Shown: positions 1 to 6,338 of the stretch, piece after piece
Layout: each line of letters opens with the position of its first letter
How positions within the stretch are numbered: the first letter of the stretch is position 1
NCBI GenBank assembly: GCA_947483545.1
Contig: CANKNP010000179.1
Location: 1-10,563 of the forward strand
DNA from: Deltaproteobacteria bacterium
Lineage (GTDB): Bacteria; Myxococcota; UBA796; SXON01
Reading direction: 5' to 3'
DNA: 10,563 nt
Position numbers and translations under genes: made by a program
Notes under the pieces: generated by a model
Seen by the model: only the letters and a program-made list of their open reading frames with translations
What the model was told of the DNA's origin: nothing
Database searches by the model: none

Positions 1-2
1 CC

Positions 3-620
3 ATGCTCGCTCCAGATTCCAGCACACTTCGTCGGCGCATTGGGCTCCTGCTTCGGGTGCTGGCCGTGCTGGTCGCGCTGCCCCTCACGATGTGGCTCTC
101 GCTCAACGTTTTCCTGAACGTGGGCCTGCCGATCCTGGTCAACCGCCAGCCGGAGCGGATCAAGATGACGTTTGACGTGGCCTGGATGATCGTGCCTGGG
201 GAGCTGGAGGTCTACAACCTGGAGATCCGCCAACAGAGCCCGAAGGACCAATGGTTGTTGCATGTGGACCACGCCAAGGGCTCGGTTGACATCCTCGCGT
301 TTCAAGAGCACACCATCCGCATCACCACGGCGCAGGGGGAGGGCGCGACCTTTCGTTGGCGGGCCCGCTTGGACGCCCCCCGGCGGGTGGAGCACCCCTC
401 CGTCGCGTTGGATGCCGCCGAGGCCGCAGCGTCCGACCCCCCCTTTCAGGTCGCGCCGGACGCTGGCGGTCTCGCCGTGGAATGGTCGCCTCCCATCCCG
501 GATTTCTCCAACCCACCGGACCCGTCACCGGAGGCGATCTACCCAGTCGCCAAGCCCTGGCGGGTCGCCCTGGACGACCTGCAGGTGGAGGGGGTCCGCG
601 AGCTCTGGATCGGCGACTAG
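3..620 (+). CDS. AsmA/TamB-like envelope protein, N-terminal part ending at an in-frame amber codon
   Basis: This is the N-terminal 205 residues of what looks like a single 660-codon gene running to 1985. An Arg-rich start (LRRR, residues 9-12) precedes one long hydrophobic segment at about residues 13-38, so the protein should be anchored in the inner membrane with its body in the periplasm. The segment after the anchor (NRQPERIKMTF, then short beta-strand-like stretches) resembles the beginning of AsmA/TamB-type proteins, which build long beta-grooves for lipid transport or outer-membrane homeostasis. A Pro-rich linker lies near residues 157-185. The frame stops at TAG 618-620 just after WIGD, but the next codons (RYEGDASASGAL) continue the same beta-rich style in the same frame. 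The ATG at 3 is the first possible start in the window, and its upstream region is not visible. Family assignment is by general resemblance only. Confidence 0.6.
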   Translation: MLAPDSSTLRRRIGLLLRVLAVLVALPLTMWLSLNVFLNVGLPILVNRQPERIKMTFDVAWMIVPGELEVYNLEIRQQSPKDQWLLHVDHAKGSVDILAFQEHTIRITTAQGEGATFRWRARLDAPRRVEHPSVALDAAEAAASDPPFQVAPDAGGLAVEWSPPIPDFSNPPDPSPEAIYPVAKPWRVALDDLQVEGVRELWIGD

Positions 621-646
621 CGCTACGAGGGAGATGCCTCCGCCTC

Positions 647-651
647 AGGAG
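647..651 (+). promoter_or_regulatory. Shine-Dalgarno-like AGGAG just after the amber codon
   Basis: AGGAG lies 27 nt after the in-frame TAG and 8 nt before TTG 660. It is one of the better Shine-Dalgarno matches on the plus strand here. It could allow translation to restart after the premature stop, or it may be a chance match inside coding sequence (the bases encode part of SASGAL). Confidence 0.3.
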
Positions 652-659
652 CGCTCACG

Positions 660-1985
660 TTGGAGGCCCACAAGTGGCTGGAGGTGACCGGTGCCGTGCT
701 GGATTTGAAGGGGGGGGCGGTGACCCGCGGCACCGAGTCGATGCTGACCGAGTTGGCCGGGCGCGTGACGGTCGATCTGGTGGGGATGAACCCCGAGTCT
801 TTCGAGGGCCTGGGCATCTTTGGCGCCGTCAGCGCCAGGATCGGCTTGACCGCCCAGGTCTCGAATCTGGCCTTCCTGGACGCGTACCTGCAGTCCGCCC
901 CCTGGCTCCATTTGAGCGGGGGCGTGGGGGCGCTCACCGTGGACGTGAACGTGCAGGACGGCGAATTCAAGGAGGGAAGCAAGGTGGCAGCGGATGTGAA
1001 GGACATCGCCGCCCGGTTCAAGTCGTACTCCGTGGTCGGGGACGGCTCGGTGCGCCTGGCCGTCCAGTCTGTCGAGGGCGCACCGCAGACTGCGCTGGGG
1101 GTCGACTTTCTCGACTTTGCGATCACACGCGACGGTGACGAAGCGCCGCACGTAAAGGGCAAGGGCTTTCGCGTGGCCGCTACCACCGCCGACGTGGCCT
1201 TGGATCAGCCGTTCACCAGCCTCGACGTGGTGATGGATCTCCCCGAGGCCGAGATCCCGGATCTGGCGGTGTACAACAGCTATCTCCCCCGGGACGTCGG
1301 GTTGGCGTTGCGCTCGGGCCACGGCACGGTCCACGGGCGCCTGCAGGTCTCGACCGGCGAGGGGCTCTGCCACGGGGAGTTGTTCCTCGACGGGCACGAT
1401 GTGCGCGCGACCCTGGACGACGTCACGCTCCGCGGGCAGGTCGCCGTGCACGTGGTGGTGCCGAGCGGCAACCTGGAGACCGGCAAGTACGACGCCTCAG
1501 GCACCACCTTGCATCTCAACGGGGTCAGTGTGGTCTCCGGCGGCTCGTCACGCGCCGGCAAGGATGACTCCAGCGGCTGGTGGGCGAACATCCGGCTGCC
1601 GGCGGGAAAGGTGGCCGTTGGAGCGCCGATCTTCCTCGATGCGAACCTGACCACCAGCTTTCGGGACACCGTGCCGTTCATCACGGTGTTCTCGGAGAAA
1701 GAGCCTCTTCCTGGCTGGATTCGCGGACTGTTGGCCGTGCGGCCGGTGACCGGCACCACGCGTGTCCAACTCGGCGACGAGATCCTGCGGGTCTCGGAAT
1801 TCAAACTCAACGCAGGCCAATTCGAGGTGCTCCTGGAGCTGCGTCGTCGAAAGGAGATGGTCGGAAAGTTGTACGCGCGGTTTGGAAAGCTGTCGATCGC
1901 GATGGGCATGGCGCCGAACAAGGAAGGTCATTTTCAACTCTTCAACGCGAAGACCTGGTACGACGCTGAACCCAATCCGGAATAA
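660..1985 (+). CDS. AsmA/TamB-like envelope protein, C-terminal part (same frame as 3-620)
   Basis: This 441-residue segment continues the reading frame of the gene starting at 3 beyond the amber codon. The frame is open from 621, so 621-659 also reads as protein. It has the alternating polar/hydrophobic pattern of AsmA-like beta-groove proteins, with recurring short strands ending in Gly/Asn/Asp turns. The C-terminal portion (VQLGDEILRVSEF, then a basic ELRRRKEMVGKLYARFGKL stretch) resembles the end of such proteins. On its own it has no signal peptide or membrane anchor, so as a separate product it would stay in the cytoplasm, which argues that it belongs to the upstream part. TTG 660 is chosen because AGGAG lies at 647-651 with an 8-nt spacer; the next ATG is near 741. 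It ends with TAA at 1983-1985, directly before the barrel gene. The pair could be a pseudogene, a sequencing error or a true split gene. Confidence 0.55.
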   Translation: MEAHKWLEVTGAVLDLKGGAVTRGTESMLTELAGRVTVDLVGMNPESFEGLGIFGAVSARIGLTAQVSNLAFLDAYLQSAPWLHLSGGVGALTVDVNVQDGEFKEGSKVAADVKDIAARFKSYSVVGDGSVRLAVQSVEGAPQTALGVDFLDFAITRDGDEAPHVKGKGFRVAATTADVALDQPFTSLDVVMDLPEAEIPDLAVYNSYLPRDVGLALRSGHGTVHGRLQVSTGEGLCHGELFLDGHDVRATLDDVTLRGQVAVHVVVPSGNLETGKYDASGTTLHLNGVSVVSGGSSRAGKDDSSGWWANIRLPAGKVAVGAPIFLDANLTTSFRDTVPFITVFSEKEPLPGWIRGLLAVRPVTGTTRVQLGDEILRVSEFKLNAGQFEVLLELRRRKEMVGKLYARFGKLSIAMGMAPNKEGHFQLFNAKTWYDAEPNPE

Positions 1986-2007
1986 TCCAGCGGCGAACCT
2001 GTCGGGT

Positions 2008-3126
2008 TTGCTTGTGTTGGCGGCTTGTGTGCTATCCAACATCGGCCATGCCGCGGAGCGGGTCGCGCCTGTCGTGATCGACGTGACCTCCGCACTTGCC
2101 CTGTCCAACGCCGAGGATGTCTCGCTGGCCGGCGCGGGGGTGGCCTTCGCGTCCGGACCCGCGGGCCTGGTCCGGAGCCCCGCCGCCGCGGCCAATCGGC
2201 GGAGGGAGTCGGTCGCGCCGGTCCAAGGCGGGCTGATCTTCCTGCACACCCGCTTGGGAGAGACGTCGGACGTCGCGAACCTGGGGGAGCCGCTTGGCGT
2301 GGCCGTGCGGATGGTCAGCCTTGCGCTCGCCGGTGGCTACCGCGACGGCGCCGGCGGTGCCTTCGCGGCGGGGAGCGGCTACAAGCTGGGAGACACCTGG
2401 GTCGGTGTCTCGGAGGGGCACCTGTCCGCCGCGGCGTCCCTGCTCGATGGGCACGTCATCGTTGGTGCGGGTCCACGTTTGCTCGGCGTCCGGTTGACGA
2501 CCGGGGGCGAGGCGCACGACTACTTGGGCATGGGGGGCGAGGCCGGTGTCATCGTCACCAACGTCGCGGACGCCTGGAATTTCGGGCTCTCGATCCGATC
2601 CGGCGTGACCGCGGGGCCGTCCGGCGGCGTGTACGGGCCCGTCGCGGCGGCGAAGCTTGCGCCCGAGCTGGCGGCCGGCATCGGCTGGAGCAACCTGGAG
2701 AGCCTGCCCGAAGGCGCTGGCACGCCGGTGCGGCTCGTGTTGGACGTCATCTGCCAGGGCGAGGTCCCCGGCGCCGTCGCGCTGGAGGCGCTCGTCCAAG
2801 GGGAGGAGGTGGCGCGGGGGGGCTGGTACACGGCCTCGCCCCGGCTGGGGGCGGAGGTGGACATCTGGCCGGATCGGTTGCGTCTACGCGCAGGCGGATA
2901 CCTGGAGCCGTCCCGCACTGCGCTGGTAGGGGCACGGCCCCACGCCACAGGCGGTCTGGAGCTTCGACTCTTCCGGATTCGGGCGCTGAGCGAGCGGGTC
3001 GACCTCGATCTCGCCTGGCAGATCGGCGTGGACTACGCCCCCCGGTACTTTCGGGGGGCATGGCTCGGGATCAACGTCTGGCAAGGCGGTCAGGTCGGCG
3101 GGAACTATCGAGGATCCAGCGGGTAA
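2008..3126 (+). CDS. Probable outer-membrane beta-barrel protein (FadL/PorV/UPF0164-like)
   Basis: About 372 residues after a hydrophobic leader. The leader reads LSGLLVLAACVLSNIGHAAE, consistent with a signal peptide cut near GHA/A; the LAAC could be a lipobox, but the hydrophobic residues after the Cys make this less likely. The mature start (SLAGAGVAFASGPAGLVRSP) resembles the conserved N-terminal segment of FadL, PorV and UPF0164-type barrels, in which a G-A-G-V-A stretch precedes an N/S-P-A motif. The rest alternates Gly-rich turns and amphipathic strands, as expected for a transmembrane barrel. The start is unclear: no ATG, GTG or TTG lies in this frame between 1763 and 2007, and TTG 2008 leaves almost no n-region and has no Shine-Dalgarno. 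CTG at 1966 or 1999 would give a better leader. The gene follows the AsmA-like gene within about 20 nt and is probably co-transcribed. Its transported substrate cannot be inferred. Confidence 0.65.
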   Translation: MLVLAACVLSNIGHAAERVAPVVIDVTSALALSNAEDVSLAGAGVAFASGPAGLVRSPAAAANRRRESVAPVQGGLIFLHTRLGETSDVANLGEPLGVAVRMVSLALAGGYRDGAGGAFAAGSGYKLGDTWVGVSEGHLSAAASLLDGHVIVGAGPRLLGVRLTTGGEAHDYLGMGGEAGVIVTNVADAWNFGLSIRSGVTAGPSGGVYGPVAAAKLAPELAAGIGWSNLESLPEGAGTPVRLVLDVICQGEVPGAVALEALVQGEEVARGGWYTASPRLGAEVDIWPDRLRLRAGGYLEPSRTALVGARPHATGGLELRLFRIRALSERVDLDLAWQIGVDYAPRYFRGAWLGINVWQGGQVGGNYRGSSG

Positions 3127-3253
3127 TACATCGCCGGGGATCCACGGCCCTCTGGCGGGCTCGGGGCCATCCGCCCCGGCCCGGCATCCCGGCGGAACGC
3201 CCGTGATGGCGGACAGCCCGTAGCCCGAAGCCCCCCCGCGTTACCCGGCCCCC

Positions 3254-3907
3254 ATGCGCATCCTCGGACTCGATGAAGCTGGCCGCGGCTGTGTCCTCGG
3301 CGATCTTGTCGTCGGCGGCTTCGTCTTCGACTGCCCCACCCCCACGATCCCCGCCCAACAACCCCTGCGGGACGCCGGCGCGAACGACTCCAAGGCGCTC
3401 TCCCCCAAGCGCCGGGCCCAGGTTCAAGCCGCGTTGTTGGCCCTGGGTGAGCCGCACACACGCTCGATCACCCCGGCGCGCATCGACAACGGCAATTTGA
3501 ACGCCCTTGAGATCGACGCTTTCCTCGACATCGTCCAGGTGACACGCCCCGATCACGTGTTCCTCGACGCCCCCGTGAACCCCGCAGGTATCCCCCGACT
3601 CCGCGCCGATCTGGTCCGCCGCAGCGGCGTTCAGGGCTGGACCATCGAGCCAAAGGCCGACGCCACCTACCCTGTGGTCGGCGCGGCGAGCATCTTCGCC
3701 AAGCTTCTGCGGGACGCCGCTATCGACCAACTGAACGCGGAGAACGCTGGCAAGGTCGGGAGCGGCTACCCCTCCGATCCCCTCACCCGCGCCTGGCTCC
3801 AGGGTTTTCTTCGCTCAGGCGAGCCTTTTCCTCGCTGCGTTCGAACGCGCTGGGCCACGCTCGACAACCTGCGCCAAACGTCGCTGTTCGGGCCCCAGGC
3901 TCCTTGA
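3254..3907 (+). CDS. rnhB: Ribonuclease HII, archaeal/eukaryal-like type
   Basis: A 217-residue RNase HII, which nicks RNA-DNA hybrids at ribonucleotides in ribonucleotide excision repair and Okazaki primer removal. The four acidic metal-binding residues are visible: D7 and E8 in LDEAGRG, D105 in HVFLDAP and D136 in KADATYP. Also present are SKALS (46-50), IDNGNLNALE (77-86) and PVVGAASIFAK (140-150). The C-terminal part carries GSGYPSDPLT (169-178) and VRTRWATL (196-203). In known families these are hallmarks of archaeal RNase HII and eukaryal RNase H2A. The usual bacterial HKGYGT and piHRxSF motifs are absent. ATG 3254 puts D7/E8 at the expected distance from the N-terminus; no Shine-Dalgarno is seen. 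The gene is 127 nt after the barrel gene and 20 nt before a lipoprotein ATG, so it may lead the following operon. Confidence 0.93.
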   Translation: MRILGLDEAGRGCVLGDLVVGGFVFDCPTPTIPAQQPLRDAGANDSKALSPKRRAQVQAALLALGEPHTRSITPARIDNGNLNALEIDAFLDIVQVTRPDHVFLDAPVNPAGIPRLRADLVRRSGVQGWTIEPKADATYPVVGAASIFAKLLRDAAIDQLNAENAGKVGSGYPSDPLTRAWLQGFLRSGEPFPRCVRTRWATLDNLRQTSLFGPQAP

Positions 3908-3927
3908 CAGGCACGCGGACCGCCGCC

Positions 3928-4410
3928 ATGCTACCGCGCGCCATGCTCCTCACCGCCCTCCTCCTCGCCTGCACCGGCCCCGACTCCGCGCCGGGCGACT
4001 CCGCCACCGACTCCGTCCCGGAGACGGGCGGTACCCTGGCGCTGTCCTTTCAGATGGAGGCGGACCTCATCCCCTCGATGGACAGCCCACCCAGCGGTGA
4101 ATTCGGCGGCGAGATCTACGACGAGGATGATTGCACCGCCATCGGCCCGAACGAAGGCGCCCTTCCGCTCGAGTCCTTCTCCGCCGTCATGGACCTGACC
4201 GACGGCGGCGGCCCCACCGGGGTGCTGTACACCACCGCCGCGCTCGACGCCTCGGTGGTCTGGATCCTCGGCTGCTTGGACGTGGACGCGAACGGCTGCG
4301 GCGACGAAGGCGATCCCATCACCGTCCCGAACGACAACAAAGTACTGCTTCAACCAGGTGCAGAGACCCCCTTCACCGTCTACATGAGCATGCTCCGCCC
4401 TTCCGAATGA
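3928..4410 (+). CDS. Small lipoprotein with a DxDxNG acidic loop, unknown function
   Basis: From ATG 3928 this encodes 160 residues. The leader MLPRAMLLTALLLAC ends in a lipobox (LLAC) with Cys 15 as the lipidation site, and Thr at +2 would favour the outer membrane under the Lol rule. A TTG at 3904, overlapping the rnhB stop, would add eight residues and one more Arg and cannot be excluded. After a Ser/Asp/Thr-rich tether (18-34) comes a compact, probably all-beta domain. It carries the acidic loop LDVDANGCGDEGDP (117-130), which resembles Ca2+-binding D-x-D-x-N-G loops, and ends in strands VLLQPG and FTVYMSML. Cys 69, 116 and 124 may form a disulfide. I do not recognise a named family. Its stop overlaps the next start (ATGA at 4407-4410), so it is translationally coupled to the copper monooxygenase and may act with it at the cell surface. 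Confidence 0.75.
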   Translation: MLPRAMLLTALLLACTGPDSAPGDSATDSVPETGGTLALSFQMEADLIPSMDSPPSGEFGGEIYDEDDCTAIGPNEGALPLESFSAVMDLTDGGGPTGVLYTTAALDASVVWILGCLDVDANGCGDEGDPITVPNDNKVLLQPGAETPFTVYMSMLRPSE

Positions 4411-5351
4411 GTACACCCATGATCCTGCTCTTCTCGCTTGCCTGCGCCCCCAACGAGGGCGACACCGCCACCGCCGTGGTGGACCTGACCATCACTGAGG
4501 GTGTCGAATACCCCACGATCGCGGCTGGTGATTTGCTGTGGGAGGTGCCCGCCTTCGAGATCGCACCCTACACGGACACGCAGATGTGCCTGGCAGGCAC
4601 CTACACTGGCGAGGATGCCGCGCTGATCGGCTTCGGTGGCTACCAGCAGGAGGAATTCGGCCATCACGTGCTGCTGCTCGGAACCAGCACGCCCGCGGTC
4701 GACCTGCCCGATGGCACGTTCTTCGATTGCACCCAGACACAGGATCTGCCGATGGACTCTCTGGAGCCCATCATCCTGCCGACCAAGGGCAACGGAGAAA
4801 CCTTTGGCATGGAGCTGCCCACCGGCATCGCGACCAAGCTTCGGAGCGGGCAGCGTTGGATCGTGCAGGTCCACAATGTGAACACTACCGCAGACACGCT
4901 GCTGGTCAATGCCATCGGGGTGGCGCCCACCATGCCGATCGACGAGGTGGTCGAGTGGGCAGCCCCGTGGACCACGAACCGCGTCGGCTTCGAGATCCCC
5001 CCGTACGAATCGGAGATCCTCTCGTTCGATTGTACGTTCGACACCGAATACAACATGCTCTTCCTGATGGGGCACATGCACGAATGGGGCACCCACTTCA
5101 CCCTCGAAATGCTAGACGAGCAGGGCGTCGGCACGATCATGTACGACCAGGAGTGGGATCCGGCCTACCGAGACACCCCGCCGATTGTTGACTTCAGCGC
5201 CGAGCCGCTGATCGCCCCGGCCGGCACGACGTGGCGCACCACCTGCGAGTGGTACAACGACTCGGACGAGCCCCTCACCTTCCCCGGCGAGATGTGCGCC
5301 GGCGTCTCGATGGTTTACCCTGCGCTCACCGCTGACATCTGCTCGGATTGA
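4407..5351 (+). CDS. Lipoprotein copper type II monooxygenase (PHM/DBM-like)
   Basis: 314 residues, about the size of the catalytic core of peptidylglycine alpha-hydroxylating monooxygenase (PHM). That family uses two uncoupled coppers, O2 and an external reductant to hydroxylate C-H bonds. All PHM-type copper ligands have candidates in order: H86-H87 (GHHVLLL) and H156 (VQVHNVN) for one site, H223 and H225 (GHMHEWG) and M296 (GEMC) for the other. Cys 209, 280, 297 and 312 fall where the two disulfides of the PHM C-terminal domain are expected, with Met directly before the third Cys as in PHM. The leader MSTPMILLFSLAC is a very short lipoprotein signal with Cys 13 as lipidation site and Ala at +2. 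The start ATG overlaps the preceding stop; ATG 4419 is an alternative. The cytochrome-like gene begins 5 nt downstream. The substrate is unknown; peptides or small amines are only guesses from the family. Confidence 0.88.
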   Translation: MSTPMILLFSLACAPNEGDTATAVVDLTITEGVEYPTIAAGDLLWEVPAFEIAPYTDTQMCLAGTYTGEDAALIGFGGYQQEEFGHHVLLLGTSTPAVDLPDGTFFDCTQTQDLPMDSLEPIILPTKGNGETFGMELPTGIATKLRSGQRWIVQVHNVNTTADTLLVNAIGVAPTMPIDEVVEWAAPWTTNRVGFEIPPYESEILSFDCTFDTEYNMLFLMGHMHEWGTHFTLEMLDEQGVGTIMYDQEWDPAYRDTPPIVDFSAEPLIAPAGTTWRTTCEWYNDSDEPLTFPGEMCAGVSMVYPALTADICSD

Positions 5352-5356
5352 CACTC

Positions 5357-5719
5357 ATGCTCACGCTGCTCCTGCTGGCCTGCTCCGGACCCACCGAGAC
5401 ATCCACGTTCACCGAGGTGCAAACCGAGGTGTTCAACAACTCCTGCGCTTTCTCGACCTGCCATGGTGACGGCGGCGGGGCCCAGGGCCTCTCCCTCGCC
5501 GATGGCAGCGCCTATGACGCGATCGTTGGGGTGCCTGCCACGCTCGCGCCAGAGTTCAATTTGGTCGAGCCCGGGGACCACGAAGCCAGCTACATCTGGC
5601 AGAAGTGCGCGAATTTCGAAGGCATCATCGGCGAAGCGATGCCCAGCGTAGATGGACTTGGCGCCGAGCAGCTCGCCATTTTGGAGAGCTGGATCGACGG
5701 CGGTGCGCTGGACGATTGA
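5357..5719 (+). CDS. Small c-type cytochrome-like lipoprotein with CX4CH motif
   Basis: 120 residues from ATG 5357. The leader MLTLLLLAC has a lipobox with Cys 9 and Ser at +2. The mature part has one haem-attachment-like motif, CAFSTCH (C30, C35, H36), with four rather than two residues between the cysteines, followed by a Gly-rich turn and GLSLADGSAYDAI. M95 in GEAMPSVDG is a plausible distal haem ligand, and the C-terminal ILESWIDGGA matches the closing helix of cytochrome-c-like modules common in Myxococcota and Planctomycetes lipoproteins. C84 is additional. The frame is closed by a TGA at 5333-5335, so the signal sequence cannot be much longer than shown. The gene sits 5 nt after the copper monooxygenase and overlaps the next start (TGATG). 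A role as electron donor to the copper enzyme is inference from this position. A non-haem, metal- or disulfide-bearing domain is the alternative. Confidence 0.78.
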   Translation: MLTLLLLACSGPTETSTFTEVQTEVFNNSCAFSTCHGDGGGAQGLSLADGSAYDAIVGVPATLAPEFNLVEPGDHEASYIWQKCANFEGIIGEAMPSVDGLGAEQLAILESWIDGGALDD

Positions 5720-6318
5720 TGCGGGTGATCCTGCCGGGTGCACCGGGGTTTGGACGAGGGGTTCACGTAGACCTGGAACACCCACTGGCTTGGTGCGTGG
5801 ACGACGTGCTCACGCCGGTCGAGTGTGTCGATCTGCTCGCCTGGGTGGACACCCTGAACCTCGCGATCGCACCGATCTCGACCGCACGCGGCGCCGTGAT
5901 GCGGCTGGATATCCGAAACAATGATCGCGCCATGGTTGATGATCCGGCGCTGGCGGAAAAGCTATACGCTCGGATCCAACACACGCTCCCGAGCTCCATG
6001 TTCGGCGGGGACTGGGTGCCGATCGGGCTGAACGAGCGGCTCCGGGTGTACCGATACGGGCCGGGCCAGGTGTTCGCGCCGCACTATGACGGCTGCTTTC
6101 GCCGCAGCGAAGCCGAGGAGTCCCAACTTACGGTCATGTTCTACCTGGACGAGGGTTGCGAGGGCGGCCAGACCCGGTTTCTGGACGATCTTGCGGCCGT
6201 CACGCCCAAAGCGGGGATGGCCCTTCTCTTTCAACATCGAATCCTGCACGAGGGCAGCATCGTCACCGCCGGAAGGAAGACCGTGGTGCGATCCGACGTG
6301 ATGTTCCGGCGGGGCTGA
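5719..6318 (+). CDS. Fe(II)/2-oxoglutarate-dependent oxygenase, prolyl-4-hydroxylase type
   Basis: 199 residues with the double-stranded beta-helix core of the P4Hc family, which couples decarboxylation of 2-oxoglutarate to hydroxylation of a substrate. Iron ligands are H122 and D124 (FAPHYDG) and H177 (ILHEGS); K187 or R191 (GRKTVVRSD) should bind the 2-oxoglutarate carboxylate. Other family marks are NERLRVYRYGPGQVF (105-119), a FYLDEG strand (141-146) and GGQTRF (149-154). No signal peptide is present, so it should act in the cytoplasm, unlike the three lipoproteins before it. Its ATG overlaps the stop of the cytochrome gene by one base, giving translational coupling; no Shine-Dalgarno is seen. 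The substrate may be a protein side chain or a small molecule. The coupling suggests, but does not show, that it serves the same pathway. It ends 20 nt from the convergent rnhA stop. Confidence 0.9.
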   Translation: MRVILPGAPGFGRGVHVDLEHPLAWCVDDVLTPVECVDLLAWVDTLNLAIAPISTARGAVMRLDIRNNDRAMVDDPALAEKLYARIQHTLPSSMFGGDWVPIGLNERLRVYRYGPGQVFAPHYDGCFRRSEAEESQLTVMFYLDEGCEGGQTRFLDDLAAVTPKAGMALLFQHRILHEGSIVTAGRKTVVRSDVMFRRG

Positions 6319-6338
6319 GGGCCATCGCATCGTCGGTT

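Noticed and set aside
618..620. Amber codon recoded as an amino acid (for example pyrrolysine)
   Set aside because: TAG ends the glycosyltransferase/radical SAM gene at 7091-7093 directly before rnhA, so it works as a stop, and no recoding element or pyrrolysine gene is seen.
356..1138. 260-codon open frame in another phase
   Set aside because: Gly/Arg-rich shadow of the AsmA-like gene, caused by high GC at third codon positions.
2025..3206. 393-codon open frame across the barrel gene
   Set aside because: Arg/Gly-rich composition; the overlapping frame has a signal-like leader and barrel-like strands.
3127..3253. Terminator or promoter between the barrel gene and rnhB
   Set aside because: Only a 5-bp GC stem and no T-run; no convincing -35/-10 pair was found.
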